A stretch of DNA of 64,000 nt from the NCBI RefSeq assembly GCF_023701745.1, contig NZ_JAJOZB010000001.1, positions 3,416,501 through 3,480,500 on the forward strand. Direction: 5' to 3'. Positions 17,796 to 26,336 of this stretch are shown here, piece after piece; position 1 is the first letter of the stretch, and each line of letters opens with the position of its first letter. The notes beneath the pieces are model-generated. The model saw nothing but the letters and a program-made list of their open reading frames with translations. It was not told the DNA's origin and did not search any database. The DNA is from Streptomyces sp. RKAG293 (GTDB taxonomy: Bacteria > Actinomycetota > Actinomycetes > Streptomycetales > Streptomycetaceae). The translations under genes were made by a program, and so were the position numbers.

Positions 17796-19028
17796 ATGAC
17801 GACCGAATTGCGGGTGCTTGACGCCGGGCAGTGGGACGACTGGTACGGGAAGTTGGAGCGCGCCTTCGGAGGCCCGGCCGAGTCCCGGGAGGAACGGGCG
17901 CTGTGGCGGGAGCTGACCGAGTGCGAACGGTCGCTCGCGGCATGGGACGGGGACGAGATCGCCGGCACCGCGGGAGCGTTCTCGTTCCGGCTGTCGGTGC
18001 CGGGCGGCGCGCTGGTGCCGGCCGCGGGCGTGACGATGGTCAGCGTGCAGCCGACGCATCGCCGGCGCGGGGTGCTGACGTCGATGATGCGCAGGCAGCT
18101 GGACGATGTGCGGGCGGCGGGCGAGCCGTTGGCGGTGCTCACCGCCTCGGAGCCGGCGATCTACGGCCGCTTCGGCTACGGGCAGGCCACGGACCAGATG
18201 CGGCTGGAGATCGACACCAACCGCGTCCGGCTGAACCTGCCCGCCGGGACCGACCGGGTCCGGCTGCGGATCGTGGCGCCCACCGCGGCACGGGAGGCGT
18301 GCGAGGCGGTCTACGCGCAGCGGGTCGCCGCCCGGCCGGGGATGCTCGCCCGGCAACCGGGCTGGGACCGGCTGCCGTTGCTCGACCCGAAGGGGAACCG
18401 GGACGGCGCGGGCGAGCTGCTGTGCGTCCTCGCCGAGGTGGACGGTGAGGTGCGCGGGTATGCGCGGTACGCGGTGCGGCCGATCTGGAGCCCGGCGACC
18501 GGGCCCGACGGCGCGGTGCTGCCGCGCGATGTCGAGGCGCTCGACCCGGTGGCGTACGCGGCGCTGTGGAACTTCCTGTTCGGCCTCGACCTGACGTCCT
18601 CGGTACGGATCCGCAACCGGCCGGCCGACGACCCGGTGCTCCATCTGGTCTCCGACGTCCGCCGGTGCGGCATCGGGCTCCGCGACGGGCTGTTCGTCCG
18701 GACGGTGGACGTCGGCGCGGCCCTGGAGGCACGGACGTACGCGGCTCCGGTCGACGTGGTCCTCGACGTCGAGGACGCGTTCTGCCCGTGGAACGCCGGC
18801 CGCTGGCGGCTGGCGGGCGACGCGAAGGGGGCCACGTGTGCCCGCACGGGTGATTCCGCGGACCTGGCGCTCTCGGCACGGGAGTTGGGGGCGGCGTATC
18901 TGGGCGGCTTCTCGCTCAGCGCCCTCGCGGCGGCGGGGCGGATCAAGGAACTGCGTCCGGGCGCACTGGCCGAGGCGTCGGCGGCATTCGCTTCCGACGT
19001 CAAGCCGTGGTTGCCGCACGGGTTCTGA
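17796..19028 (+). CDS. Eis-like GNAT N-acetyltransferase
   Basis: A 410-residue protein with the Eis architecture: an N-terminal GNAT domain with the acetyl-CoA loop VSVQPTHRRRGVLTSMM near residues 82-98, a second degenerate GNAT domain, and an SCP2-like C-terminal domain. It ends in an aromatic C-terminal carboxylate (Phe), which Eis enzymes use as the catalytic base. Members acetylate aminoglycosides or other amines; the substrate here cannot be inferred. ATG at 17796. It converges with the glycosylase gene, with five bases between stop codons. Confidence 0.9.
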   Translation: MTTELRVLDAGQWDDWYGKLERAFGGPAESREERALWRELTECERSLAAWDGDEIAGTAGAFSFRLSVPGGALVPAAGVTMVSVQPTHRRRGVLTSMMRRQLDDVRAAGEPLAVLTASEPAIYGRFGYGQATDQMRLEIDTNRVRLNLPAGTDRVRLRIVAPTAAREACEAVYAQRVAARPGMLARQPGWDRLPLLDPKGNRDGAGELLCVLAEVDGEVRGYARYAVRPIWSPATGPDGAVLPRDVEALDPVAYAALWNFLFGLDLTSSVRIRNRPADDPVLHLVSDVRRCGIGLRDGLFVRTVDVGAALEARTYAAPVDVVLDVEDAFCPWNAGRWRLAGDAKGATCARTGDSADLALSARELGAAYLGGFSLSALAAAGRIKELRPGALAEASAAFASDVKPWLPHGF

Positions 19029-19033
19029 GGTTT

Positions 19034-19855
19034 CTAACCTGCCGCCGAAGGCCCCTGGCAGCGCGGGCACCAGAACAGGTTTCTCGCTGCCAGGCCCGCC
19101 GTGCGGATCTCTCCCCCGCAGATCAGGCAGGGCTGCCCGGTGCGGCGGTAGACGTAGACCTCGCCGCCGTGGTCGTCCTGGCGGGGCGGGCGGCCCATGG
19201 CTTCGGGCTCGTGTTCCGGGCGGACGGTGTCGATGCGGTTGTTGCGGACGCCCTCGCGCATGAGGGCGGCCAGGTCGGTCCACATCGCGTCCCACTGGGC
19301 GCGGGTGATGTCGCGGCCGGGGAGGTAGGGGTCGATGCCGTGGCGGAAGAGGACTTCGGCCCGGTAGACGTTTCCCACTCCCGCGATGATCTTCTGGTCC
19401 ATCAGGAGTGCCGCGATGGTGCTGCGGCTGCGCGTGATGCGGTGCCATGCCTTGGCCGGGTCGTCCGCCGGGCGCAGCGGGTCCGGGCCGAGGCGGGCGT
19501 GTATCGCGTGCTTCTCGCCGTCGGTGATCAGCGCGCAGGTGGTGGGGCCGCGCAGGTCGGCGTACGAGTCCGGGTTGGCGAGCCGCAGCCGGACGGTGTC
19601 GGTGGGCGGCGGGGCCTTGCCGTCGCCGAAGCCGAGTTTGCCGAACAGGCCCAGGTGGATGTGGACCCAGCCCGTCCCGTCGAAGCCGAGGAACAGGTGC
19701 TTGCCGTGGGCGTCGACGCGGTCGAGGACCGCGGCGTCCAGCAGTGCGGCGCTGTCGGAGAACTTGCCCTGGGGGCTGCTCGCCCGCACAGGACGGCCGC
19801 CGAACCTCTCGAGGTGGTCGGCGGCCAGCCGGTGGATCGTGTGCCCTTCGGGCAT
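19034..19855 (-). CDS. nei: Endonuclease VIII-like DNA glycosylase (Fpg/Nei family)
   Basis: Removes oxidised bases and nicks the abasic site. It has 273 residues. The mature N-terminus is Pro2-Glu3 (MPEGHTIHR), the catalytic pair of the family. The helix-two-turn-helix region is DQKIIAGVGNVYRAEVLF. The C-terminal zinc finger has paired cysteines CLIC and CPRC. The ATG at 19855 is fixed by the need for Pro at position 2. It lies seven bases downstream of rpiB, so the two are one operon. The same pair, nei2-rpiB, occurs in mycobacteria, which supports the Nei2 assignment. Confidence 0.93.
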   Translation of the reverse strand: MPEGHTIHRLAADHLERFGGRPVRASSPQGKFSDSAALLDAAVLDRVDAHGKHLFLGFDGTGWVHIHLGLFGKLGFGDGKAPPPTDTVRLRLANPDSYADLRGPTTCALITDGEKHAIHARLGPDPLRPADDPAKAWHRITRSRSTIAALLMDQKIIAGVGNVYRAEVLFRHGIDPYLPGRDITRAQWDAMWTDLAALMREGVRNNRIDTVRPEHEPEAMGRPPRQDDHGGEVYVYRRTGQPCLICGGEIRTAGLAARNLFWCPRCQGPSAAG

Positions 19856-19862
19856 GGTGCGG

Positions 19863-20348
19863 TCAGCCCTGCGGGTGGTGGGCCGGGATCGGGGGGAGCT
19901 CACCGGTGTTCTCGTACGCGGTGAGCATGTCGATGCGGCGGGTGTGCCGGTCCTCGCCGGAGTACGGGGTGGCGAGGAAGATCTCGACGAACTTGATCGC
20001 CTCGTCCTCGGTGTGCATCCGGCCGCCGATGCTGATCACGTTGGCGTCGTTGTGCTCACGGCCGAGGGCGGCGGTCTGCTCGCTCCAGGCGAGTGCGGCG
20101 CGGACGCCCTTGACCTTGTTCGCGGCGATCTGCTCGCCGTTGCCGGAGCCACCGATGACGATGCCGAGGCTGCCGGGGTCGGCGGCGGTGCCCGCCGCGG
20201 CCCGCAGGCAGAACGGCGGGTAGTCGTCCTGGGCGTCATAGATGTGCGGACCGCAGTCCGTCACCTCGTGGTTGTTGGCCTTGAGCCACTCGACGAGGTG
20301 GTTCTTGAGTTCGAAGCCGGCATGGTCGGAGCCGAGATACACGCGCAT
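19863..20348 (-). CDS. rpiB: Ribose-5-phosphate isomerase B
   Basis: Interconverts ribose-5-phosphate and ribulose-5-phosphate in the pentose phosphate pathway. It has 161 residues. The family start RVYLGSDHAGFELK and the phosphate-binding stretch GIVIGGSGNGEQIAANK are present. Position 69 of that stretch is Ser rather than the Cys of the E. coli-type enzyme, as expected for the actinobacterial form that uses Glu as base. It is first in an operon with nei. Confidence 0.94.
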   Translation of the reverse strand: MRVYLGSDHAGFELKNHLVEWLKANNHEVTDCGPHIYDAQDDYPPFCLRAAAGTAADPGSLGIVIGGSGNGEQIAANKVKGVRAALAWSEQTAALGREHNDANVISIGGRMHTEDEAIKFVEIFLATPYSGEDRHTRRIDMLTAYENTGELPPIPAHHPQG

Positions 20349-20405
20349 ACGGACGAGTGTGGCATGTCCGGAGGCGGGCAGAGGTCAGGGGGGCGTCAGG
20401 CGCGC

Positions 20406-20425
20406 TTGAGGGTTATTTGAGGTTA
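20406..20425. promoter_or_regulatory. A+T-rich direct repeat upstream of amino-acid permease
   Basis: TTGAGGGTTA (20406-20415) is followed by TTGAGGTTA (20417-20425), offset by 11 bases, in an otherwise G+C-rich spacer. About 70 bases before the permease start, it is a candidate regulator-binding site. No match to a known operator is claimed. Confidence 0.35.
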
Positions 20426-20496
20426 AAACAACGAATTGGCCTCAGCTGTCCTCCGCTGTTCCGTAAGTGGTCGTTCCGGGTATTGGATGCGACCCC

Positions 20497-21942
20497 ATGA
20501 GCTCACTTCCCCCCTCAGTCGTGACCGACGCCCCCCAACAGGAAGACAGGACTCCACAGCAGTCGTCCGGCCTCCAGGCCGGACTCAAGAACCGTCATCT
20601 GTCGATGATCGCGATCGGCGGTGTCATCGGCGCCGGCCTGTTCGTCGGCTCCGGCTCCGGTATCGCGGCAGCAGGCCCGGGCATCCTGCTCTCGTACGCC
20701 CTCGTCGGCACGATGGTCGTGTTCGTCATGCGGATGCTGGGCGAGATGGCGGTGGCCAATCCCACGTCCGGCTCGTTCTCCGCCTACGCGGACCGGGCGC
20801 TCGGCCGCTGGGCCGGGTTCTCCATCGGCTGGCTCTACTGGTTCTTCTGGGTCGTGGTGCTGGCGGTCGAGGCGACGGCCGGCGCGACGATCCTGCACGG
20901 CTGGGTGTCCTCGGTCCCGCAGTGGGCCTGGGCGCTGATCGTGATGGCGGTGCTGACCGCGACCAACCTGGTCTCCGTCGGCTCGTACGGCGAGTTCGAG
21001 TTCTGGTTCGCCGGGATCAAGGTCGTCGCCATCGCCGCGTTCATCGTCCTCGGCGGGCTCGCCGCCTTCGGCATCCTGCCGGGCTCCGACCACGAAGCGG
21101 TCGGTATGGCGAACCTCACCGGACACGGCGGCTTCCTGCCGAACGGGCCGGGCGCGATCCTCACCGGTGTGCTGATGGTGGTGTTCTCGTTCATGGGCAG
21201 CGAGATCGTCACCCTCGCGGCGGGCGAGTCCCAGAACCCGCGCAAGGCGATCACCAAGGCGACCAACAGCGTCATCTGGCGTGTCGGCGTCTTCTACCTG
21301 GGCTCGATCCTCATCGTGGTGTCCCTGCTGAAGTGGGACGACCCGGCGATCACCAAGAAGGGCTCGTACGTCGCGGCCCTGGACTCGATAGGCATCGCGC
21401 ACGCCGGCGAGATCATGAACGTCATCGTGCTGACGGCCGTGCTGTCCTGCCTCAACTCCGGCCTGTACACGGCGTCCCGGATGGCCTTCTCGCTCGGGCA
21501 GCGCGGCGACGCGCCGGCGCGGTTCGCGCGCACCAGCAAGGGCGGGGTGCCGCGGAACGCGATCCTGGGCTCGGTCCTGTTCGGCTTCGTCGCGGTCTTC
21601 TTCAACTACGAGTGGCCGGACACGGTCTTCAAGTTCCTGCTCAACTCGTCCGGCGCGGTCGCGCTGTTCGTCTGGCTGGTCATCTGCTTCTCGCAGCTGA
21701 AGATGCGCCGGATCATCGAGCGGGAGGAACCGGAGAAGCTCATCGTGCGGATGTGGCTCTTCCCGTACCTGACGTGGGCGACCATCGGCATGATCTCGTT
21801 CGTGCTCGTCTACATGCTCACCGACAAGGACGGCCGCCCGCAGGTGCTGCTGTCGCTGCTGGTGGCGGCCGTGGTCATCGCGATCTCGCTGGTCCGTGAG
21901 CGGATGAAGAGCGGTCGCAAGGACGCTGTCGTCGGCTCGTAG
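20497..21942 (+). CDS. Amino-acid permease (APC superfamily, AAT family), copy 1
   Basis: A 481-residue inner-membrane transporter with about 12 helices. The first helix has the AAT signature IGGVIGAGLFVGSGSGI, and the conserved GSFSAYADRALGRWAGF and GSEIVTLAAGES segments follow. These suit a proton-coupled amino-acid or GABA permease; the substrate is not deducible. The ATG at 20497 is preferred to a GTG ten codons upstream because the family N-terminus begins close to it, although the RBS is weak. The permease at 22941 is a close paralogue. A terminator follows at 21953. Confidence 0.92.
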   Translation: MSSLPPSVVTDAPQQEDRTPQQSSGLQAGLKNRHLSMIAIGGVIGAGLFVGSGSGIAAAGPGILLSYALVGTMVVFVMRMLGEMAVANPTSGSFSAYADRALGRWAGFSIGWLYWFFWVVVLAVEATAGATILHGWVSSVPQWAWALIVMAVLTATNLVSVGSYGEFEFWFAGIKVVAIAAFIVLGGLAAFGILPGSDHEAVGMANLTGHGGFLPNGPGAILTGVLMVVFSFMGSEIVTLAAGESQNPRKAITKATNSVIWRVGVFYLGSILIVVSLLKWDDPAITKKGSYVAALDSIGIAHAGEIMNVIVLTAVLSCLNSGLYTASRMAFSLGQRGDAPARFARTSKGGVPRNAILGSVLFGFVAVFFNYEWPDTVFKFLLNSSGAVALFVWLVICFSQLKMRRIIEREEPEKLIVRMWLFPYLTWATIGMISFVLVYMLTDKDGRPQVLLSLLVAAVVIAISLVRERMKSGRKDAVVGS

Positions 21943-21952
21943 CCGTGGAACG

Positions 21953-21987
21953 ACGGCGGCCCGGTCCCCCAGGGGCCGGGCCGCCGT
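21953..21987. terminator. Bidirectional terminator between permease and bioY
   Basis: A 12-bp perfect stem (21953-21964 with 21976-21987) is extended inward by a G-U and three G-C pairs, between convergent genes. Confidence 0.85.
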
Positions 21988-22000
21988 GCTGTCCGGCGGG

Positions 22001-22603
22001 TCAGCCGCGGCGGCCCACCAGCTGCCAGACGGCGGGCAGCACGCCCATCGCGAGCGCGGCCTTGAGGGCGTCACCGAGCAGGTACGGCGTGAGGCCGAGC
22101 GAAACGGCCTTGCCGAAGGAGAGATGGGCGGCCAGCGCCAGGTACGGCACTCCGACCGCGTAGATGATCACGCTGCCGAGCACCATGGCACCGGCCGTCC
22201 GCAGCACGGTGCGGTCCGCACCGCGGCGGGCGAGCGCGCCGACGGCGGCCGAGGCGAGCAGCATCCCGAGGATGTAGCCGAAGCTCGGCATGGCGGAGCC
22301 CGACGAGCCTTCCGCGAACCACGGCATGCCCGCGACACCCGCGACGGCGTACAGCGCCAGGGCCGCGAAGCCGCGGCGGGCGCCGAGCGCGGTGCCGACG
22401 AGCAGCGCGGCGAAGGTCTGGCCGGTGACCGGGACCGGGGAGCCGGGGACCGGCACCGAGAGCTGCGCGGCCAGGCCGGTGAGCGCGGCGCCGCCGAGCA
22501 CCAGCGCCACGTCGCGCACCCGGGCCCGGGCGGCGGAGGAGGCGGGGAGCAGATCGGCGAGGACCGTCCCGGTCCGGGTGTCAGGGACAACAGCGGTGCT
22601 CAT
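22001..22603 (-). CDS. bioY: BioY-family biotin transporter (ECF S component)
   Basis: A 200-residue membrane protein with five to six helices and the BioY signatures VPVTGQTFAALLVG and GYILGMLLAS. It binds and imports biotin, alone or with an ECF ATPase/T module; no such module is adjacent. ATG at 22603 with CGGAG upstream. It is flanked by two paralogous amino-acid permeases, both on the opposite strand. Confidence 0.92.
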   Translation of the reverse strand: MSTAVVPDTRTGTVLADLLPASSAARARVRDVALVLGGAALTGLAAQLSVPVPGSPVPVTGQTFAALLVGTALGARRGFAALALYAVAGVAGMPWFAEGSSGSAMPSFGYILGMLLASAAVGALARRGADRTVLRTAGAMVLGSVIIYAVGVPYLALAAHLSFGKAVSLGLTPYLLGDALKAALAMGVLPAVWQLVGRRG

Positions 22604-22940
22604 CGGTACTCCGTGGGTGAGAGGTCGGCCGGGCCGGGTCCGTACAGGTGACGCCGCGACGCTAACGCAGCGGACAACCCAAGATCACCGTCGGCAGCCG
22701 ACAAAGCCGTGCTCGGCGTCTTGGAGAGTTCCCTGCACCGGCCGGCTTTCGCCGCCGCGCTTGCGTTTCGCTTGTTTCAGCAGGTCACGTGATGCTCGTC
22801 ACGGTCGGCGCGGGACACCCCGCCCGACGCGGACGGGTTTTGCGGAGCGTGCCCAGGCACGGGGACACTGTGGGGTCCCACCAAAGCCCACCGCTTCCTC
22901 CACCGTCCCCCTCCCCCGATCCTGTGAGAGTTCGAGCACC
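22604..22940. other. Divergent intergenic region between bioY and permease copy 2
   Basis: A 337-base region with no convincing gene. It must hold the promoters of both divergent genes. I looked for a BirA- or BioQ-type palindrome and saw none that I would defend. Confidence 0.5.
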
Positions 22941-24341
22941 GTGCACGAGGTATCTCCCCCCGCCGAGCCGTTGTCGGCCGGGCTGAAGCAGCGCCATCTG
23001 ACCATGCTCGGCCTGGGCGGGGTGATCGGTGCGGGGCTGTTCGTCGGCTCGGGCGCCGGGATCGCGGTCGCCGGGCCGGGGATCGTCGTCTCGTATCTGA
23101 TCGCGGGCCTGCTCGCGATGCTGGTGATGCGGATGCTCGGCGAGATGTCGGCCGCGATGCCCGCCTCCGGGTCCTTCTCGGTGCACGCGGAACGGGCCTT
23201 CGGCCGCTGGGCCGGTTTCACGGTGGGCTGGCTGTACTGGCTGCTGCTGGTCGTGGTGCTGGCGGTGGAGGCGACCGGCGCGGCGAAGATCGCGAACGGC
23301 TGGCTGCCATCGGTGCCGACCTGGGCGTGGGTGCTGCTCTTCATGGTGGTGTTCACCGCCGCGAACCTCGCCGCCGTCGGCAACTTCGGCGAGTTCGAGT
23401 TCTGGTTCGCGGCCCTCAAGGTCGGCGCGATCGTGCTCTTCCTGGTGCTGGGCCTGCTGGCGGTCCTCGGGCTGCTGCCCGACACCGACCCGGTGGGCCT
23501 GGCCAACCTCACCGGCCGCGGCGGCTTCCTGCCCAACGGCTGGGACGGGGTGGTCTCGGGGGTGCTCGCGGTCGTCTTCGCGTTCGGCGGCCTGGAGGTC
23601 GTGACCATCGCGGCGGCCGAGTCGGACGACCCGGCGCGCGCGGTGGGGCGCGCGGTACGCAGCGCGGTGTGGCGGATCCTGCTCTTCTACGTGGGCTCGA
23701 TGCTCGTCATCGTGACGCTGCTGCCGTGGGACTCCGTCGTGCCCGGTCAGAGCCCGTACGTCGCGGTACTGGACCGGATCGGCGTTTCCGGGGCCGCCCA
23801 GATCATGAACATCGTCGTGTTCGTCGCACTGCTGTCGGCACTCAACGCCAATCTGTACGGCTCGTCGCGGATGATCTTCTCGCTCGCCGAGCGGGGCGAG
23901 GCGCCGGCCGCGCTGACGAAGGTCTCGCGCGGCGGGGTGCCGCGGCCGGCGGTGCTGGCGTCCGTCGCGTTCGGCTTCGGGTCGGTGCTGCTCAATCTGA
24001 AGTGGCCGGATTCGGTCTTCCAGTACCTGCTCAACGCGGTGGGCGCGGTGCTGCTCGTGGTGTGGAGCCTGATCGCCGCCTCGCAGCTGCGGTTGCGGCG
24101 GCGGCTGGAGCGCGAGGCGCCGGGGGCGCTCAGCCTGCGGATGTGGTGCTTCCCCTGGCTGAGCTGGGCGGCACTGGCGGGGATGGCCGCGGTCCTGGTG
24201 CTGATGCTGACCGACGACGCGGCGCGCCCGCAGGTGCTGTGGTCGGCGGGGGCGACGGGCGTGGTGCTCGCGGTGGCCCTCGGACGGGAGTGGCGGGACC
24301 GCCGGGACCGCCGCCGGACCCCGGGCCGACCGGGCCGGTAG
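22941..24341 (+). CDS. Amino-acid permease (APC superfamily, AAT family), copy 2
   Basis: A 466-residue transporter, strongly similar in sequence and length to the product of 20497-21942. It shares GLKQRHLTMLGLGGVIGAGLF, GRWAGF and FLPNG segments in the same order. It has about 12 helices and a basic C-terminal tail. The GTG at 22941 (VHEVSPP) places the first helix as in the paralogue. The frame stays open far upstream, but that part lies over bioY and is not protein-like. The two copies may have different substrates. Confidence 0.9.
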   Translation: MHEVSPPAEPLSAGLKQRHLTMLGLGGVIGAGLFVGSGAGIAVAGPGIVVSYLIAGLLAMLVMRMLGEMSAAMPASGSFSVHAERAFGRWAGFTVGWLYWLLLVVVLAVEATGAAKIANGWLPSVPTWAWVLLFMVVFTAANLAAVGNFGEFEFWFAALKVGAIVLFLVLGLLAVLGLLPDTDPVGLANLTGRGGFLPNGWDGVVSGVLAVVFAFGGLEVVTIAAAESDDPARAVGRAVRSAVWRILLFYVGSMLVIVTLLPWDSVVPGQSPYVAVLDRIGVSGAAQIMNIVVFVALLSALNANLYGSSRMIFSLAERGEAPAALTKVSRGGVPRPAVLASVAFGFGSVLLNLKWPDSVFQYLLNAVGAVLLVVWSLIAASQLRLRRRLEREAPGALSLRMWCFPWLSWAALAGMAAVLVLMLTDDAARPQVLWSAGATGVVLAVALGREWRDRRDRRRTPGRPGR

Positions 24342-24382
24342 GGGCACCCGGGCCGGACACACTCCTGCTGCTAGCGTGCACT

Positions 24383-24397
24383 TGCATACGACTTGCA
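24383..24397. promoter_or_regulatory. Candidate Nur (nickel repressor) box
   Basis: TGCAT-ACGAC-TTGCA fits the Nur pattern tGCaa-N5-ttGCA as I recall it. An additional TGCAC half-site lies just upstream (24377-24381). It ends 28 bases before the sod start. In Streptomyces the iron SOD gene is repressed by nickel-bound Nur, so position and target agree. Confidence 0.65.
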
Positions 24398-24425
24398 ATA
24401 ACCTAGCGGCCGGAGGAACTCGCGC

Positions 24426-25067
24426 ATGCCCACGTACACGCTTCCTGAACTGCCCTACGACTACGCCTCGCTGGAGCCCGTGATCAGCGGCGAGATCATC
24501 GAGCTGCACCACGACAAGCACCACGCGGCGTACGTGAAGGGCGCGAACGACACCCTCGACCAGCTCGCCGAGGCCCGTGACAAGGAGCAGTGGGGCGGCA
24601 TCAACGGGCTGGAGAAGAGCCTCGCCTTCCATCTCTCCGGCCACATCCTGCACAGCATCTACTGGTCGAACATGTCCGGTGACGGCGGTGGCGAGCCGCT
24701 GGACCGGGACGGCACGGGGCAGCTCGCGGACGCCCTCGCGGAGAACTTCGGCGGCTTCGACCGCTTCAAGGCCCAGCTCTCCAAGGCCGCGGCCACCACG
24801 CAGGGCTCCGGCTGGGGCGTGCTGGCGTACGAGCCGCTCAGCGAGCGGCTGATCGTCGAGCAGATCTACGACCACCAGGGGAACGTCGGCCAGGGCAGCG
24901 TTCCGCTGCTCGTCTTCGACGCCTGGGAGCACGCGTTCTATCTTCAGTACCGCAACCAGAAGGTCGACTTCGTCGAGGCCATGTGGCGCGTCGTGAACTG
25001 GCAGGACGTCCAGGCACGCTTCGCCGCCGCCAAGGAGCGGACGAGCGGGCTGCTGCTGGCGCCGTAG
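24426..25067 (+). CDS. sodF: Superoxide dismutase, Fe/Mn family (SodF type)
   Basis: Converts superoxide to oxygen and peroxide. It has 213 residues. The four metal ligands are recognisable: His28 in ELHHDKHH, a His in LHSIYWSNM, and Asp and His in [16 protein letters not shown] at 24426 with GGAGG upstream. The preceding candidate Nur box supports the iron enzyme that Streptomyces uses when nickel is scarce, as opposed to the unrelated nickel enzyme SodN. Metal choice is inferred from regulation, not from residues alone. A terminator follows. Confidence 0.93.
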   Translation: MPTYTLPELPYDYASLEPVISGEIIELHHDKHHAAYVKGANDTLDQLAEARDKEQWGGINGLEKSLAFHLSGHILHSIYWSNMSGDGGGEPLDRDGTGQLADALAENFGGFDRFKAQLSKAAATTQGSGWGVLAYEPLSERLIVEQIYDHQGNVGQGSVPLLVFDAWEHAFYLQYRNQKVDFVEAMWRVVNWQDVQARFAAAKERTSGLLLAP

Positions 25068-25082
25068 CGCGCCCCGAAGGCC

Positions 25083-25119
25083 GAAGGCCCCCGCGCGGTG
25101 GTGTCGCGCGGGGGCCTTC
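25083..25119. terminator. Bidirectional terminator after sodF
   Basis: A perfect 15-bp stem (25083-25097 with 25105-25119) has a 7-nt loop between convergent sodF and the VOC gene. Confidence 0.87.
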
Positions 25120-25155
25120 ACCCTGTTCTGCCGAACCCTCGCCCGCCGACCCGCG

Positions 25156-25548
25156 TCAGCGGGGTTCGATGAGGTCCCAGCGGTTGCCGTACAGATCCTG
25201 GAAGACGACGACGGAACCGTAGGCCTCGTGCCGGGGCTCCTCCTCGAAGACGACGCCGGCCGCGACCATGTGCTTGTAGTCGCGGTCGAAGTCGTCGGTG
25301 TTCAGGAACAGCCCGACCCGGCCGCCGGTCTGGCCGCCGATCCGCGCCTCCTGCTCGGGCGTCGAGGCGCGCGCCAGCAGGAGTCCCGTCCCCTGCCCCC
25401 GCGACCCGCGAGGATCCACGATCACCCAGCGGCTGCCGTCGTCACGCGCGGTGTCCTCGCGCAGCTCGAAGCCGAGGGCGCCGGTGTAGAAGGCGATGGC
25501 CTCGTCGTAGTCGCGGACGACGAGGGTCACCAGTCCGAGGTACGGCAT
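25156..25548 (-). CDS. VOC-superfamily (glyoxalase/bleomycin-resistance-like) protein
   Basis: A 130-residue protein with two betaalphabetabetabeta halves: LGLVTLVVRDYDEAIAFYTGALGF at the N-terminus and GVVFEEEPRHEAYGSVVVFQDLYGNRWDL at the C-terminus, the usual metal-site frame of single-domain VOC proteins. The substrate is unknown. The ATG at 25548 overlaps the expected stop of the upstream DsbA-family gene (TGATG), which points to translational coupling. Confidence 0.88.
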   Translation of the reverse strand: MPYLGLVTLVVRDYDEAIAFYTGALGFELREDTARDDGSRWVIVDPRGSRGQGTGLLLARASTPEQEARIGGQTGGRVGLFLNTDDFDRDYKHMVAAGVVFEEEPRHEAYGSVVVFQDLYGNRWDLIEPR

Positions 25549-26185
25549 CAGTCGAAGATCGGCCCGGCGGTCCGGGTGCGCTTGATCTCGTAGAAGCCGG
25601 GGGTGGAGGCCACCAGCAGCGTGCCGTCCCAGAGGCGGGCCGCGGCCTCGCCCTTGGGGCGGGGGTGACGACCGGGCCGAAGAAGGCGACCTGCTCGCCG
25701 TCGGCGCCGGGAACGGCGATGACCGGGGTGCCGACGTCCTGGCCGACCTTGTCGATGCCCTCCTGGTGGGAGGCGCGCACCTCGGCGTCGTAGGTGTCCT
25801 TGTCAGCGAAGTCGATCAGGTCCGCAGGGAGGCCGGCGTCCTCCAGCGCCCCCGCGATCGCCTCCAGGGTCGCGCCCTCGCCGCGGTTGTGGAAGCGGGT
25901 GCCGAGCGCGGTGTAGAGCTTGCCGACGACCTCGTCACCGAACTTCTGCTGGGCCGCGACGACCACGCGCACCGGCCGCCAGCCCTTCGGGCCGAGCAGC
26001 TCGCGGTACCGCTCGGGCAGCTCGTCGAGCTTGGACTCGTTGAGGACGGCCAGGCTCATCACATGCCAGCGGACCTCGACCGGCCGGACCTTCTCGACCT
26101 CCAGCATCCAGCGCGAGGTCATCCACGCCCAGGGGCACAGCGGGTCGAACCAGAAGTCGACGGGGGTCTTCTCGGCTGTGGTCAC
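25548..26185 (-). pseudogene. Frameshifted DsbA-family oxidoreductase (mycothiol-dependent nitroreductase-like)
   Basis: Thioredoxin-fold protein resembling the mycobacterial mycothiol-dependent nitroreductase Rv2466c. The GTG at 26185 has GAGGAGA upstream. Residues 1 to about 175 read normally: active-site motif DPLCPWAW, RWHVMSLAVLNES, VGTPVIAVPG, and AFFGPVV. After VVTPAP the frame breaks near 25656-25665. The expected tail (KGEAAARLWDG, then FYEIKRTRTAGPIFD) continues one frame away and ends at 25548. Restoring one base in a run of Cs (minus strand) gives a 212-residue protein of family length ending in TGATG with the VOC start. As written, the frame runs on into junk to 25442. The second active-site Cys is Ala. 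A true mutation and a sequencing error cannot be told apart here. Confidence 0.88.
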
Positions 26186-26336
26186 TTCTTCTTCTCCTCA
26201 GGAACAAAACCAACACGGCACGGGACTGCTCGTACCTCGGAAACCTCGGGATCGGGGGCGGCATTCCCGCCTGTCGCCCATTGGTGCGGCGTGGCAGTAT
26301 TCGAATCGATCGACGATGCTGACAAAGGAGTCATCA

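Noticed and set aside
22290..22940. Long N-terminal extension of permease copy 2
   Set aside because: It runs antisense to bioY, has no hydrophobic or domain pattern, and the paralogue begins near the GTG at 22941.
25442..25547. Extended C-terminus of the DsbA-family gene overlapping the VOC gene
   Set aside because: The residues are Arg/Pro-rich out-of-frame translation of the correct tail and VOC start, so the extension is a frameshift artefact.
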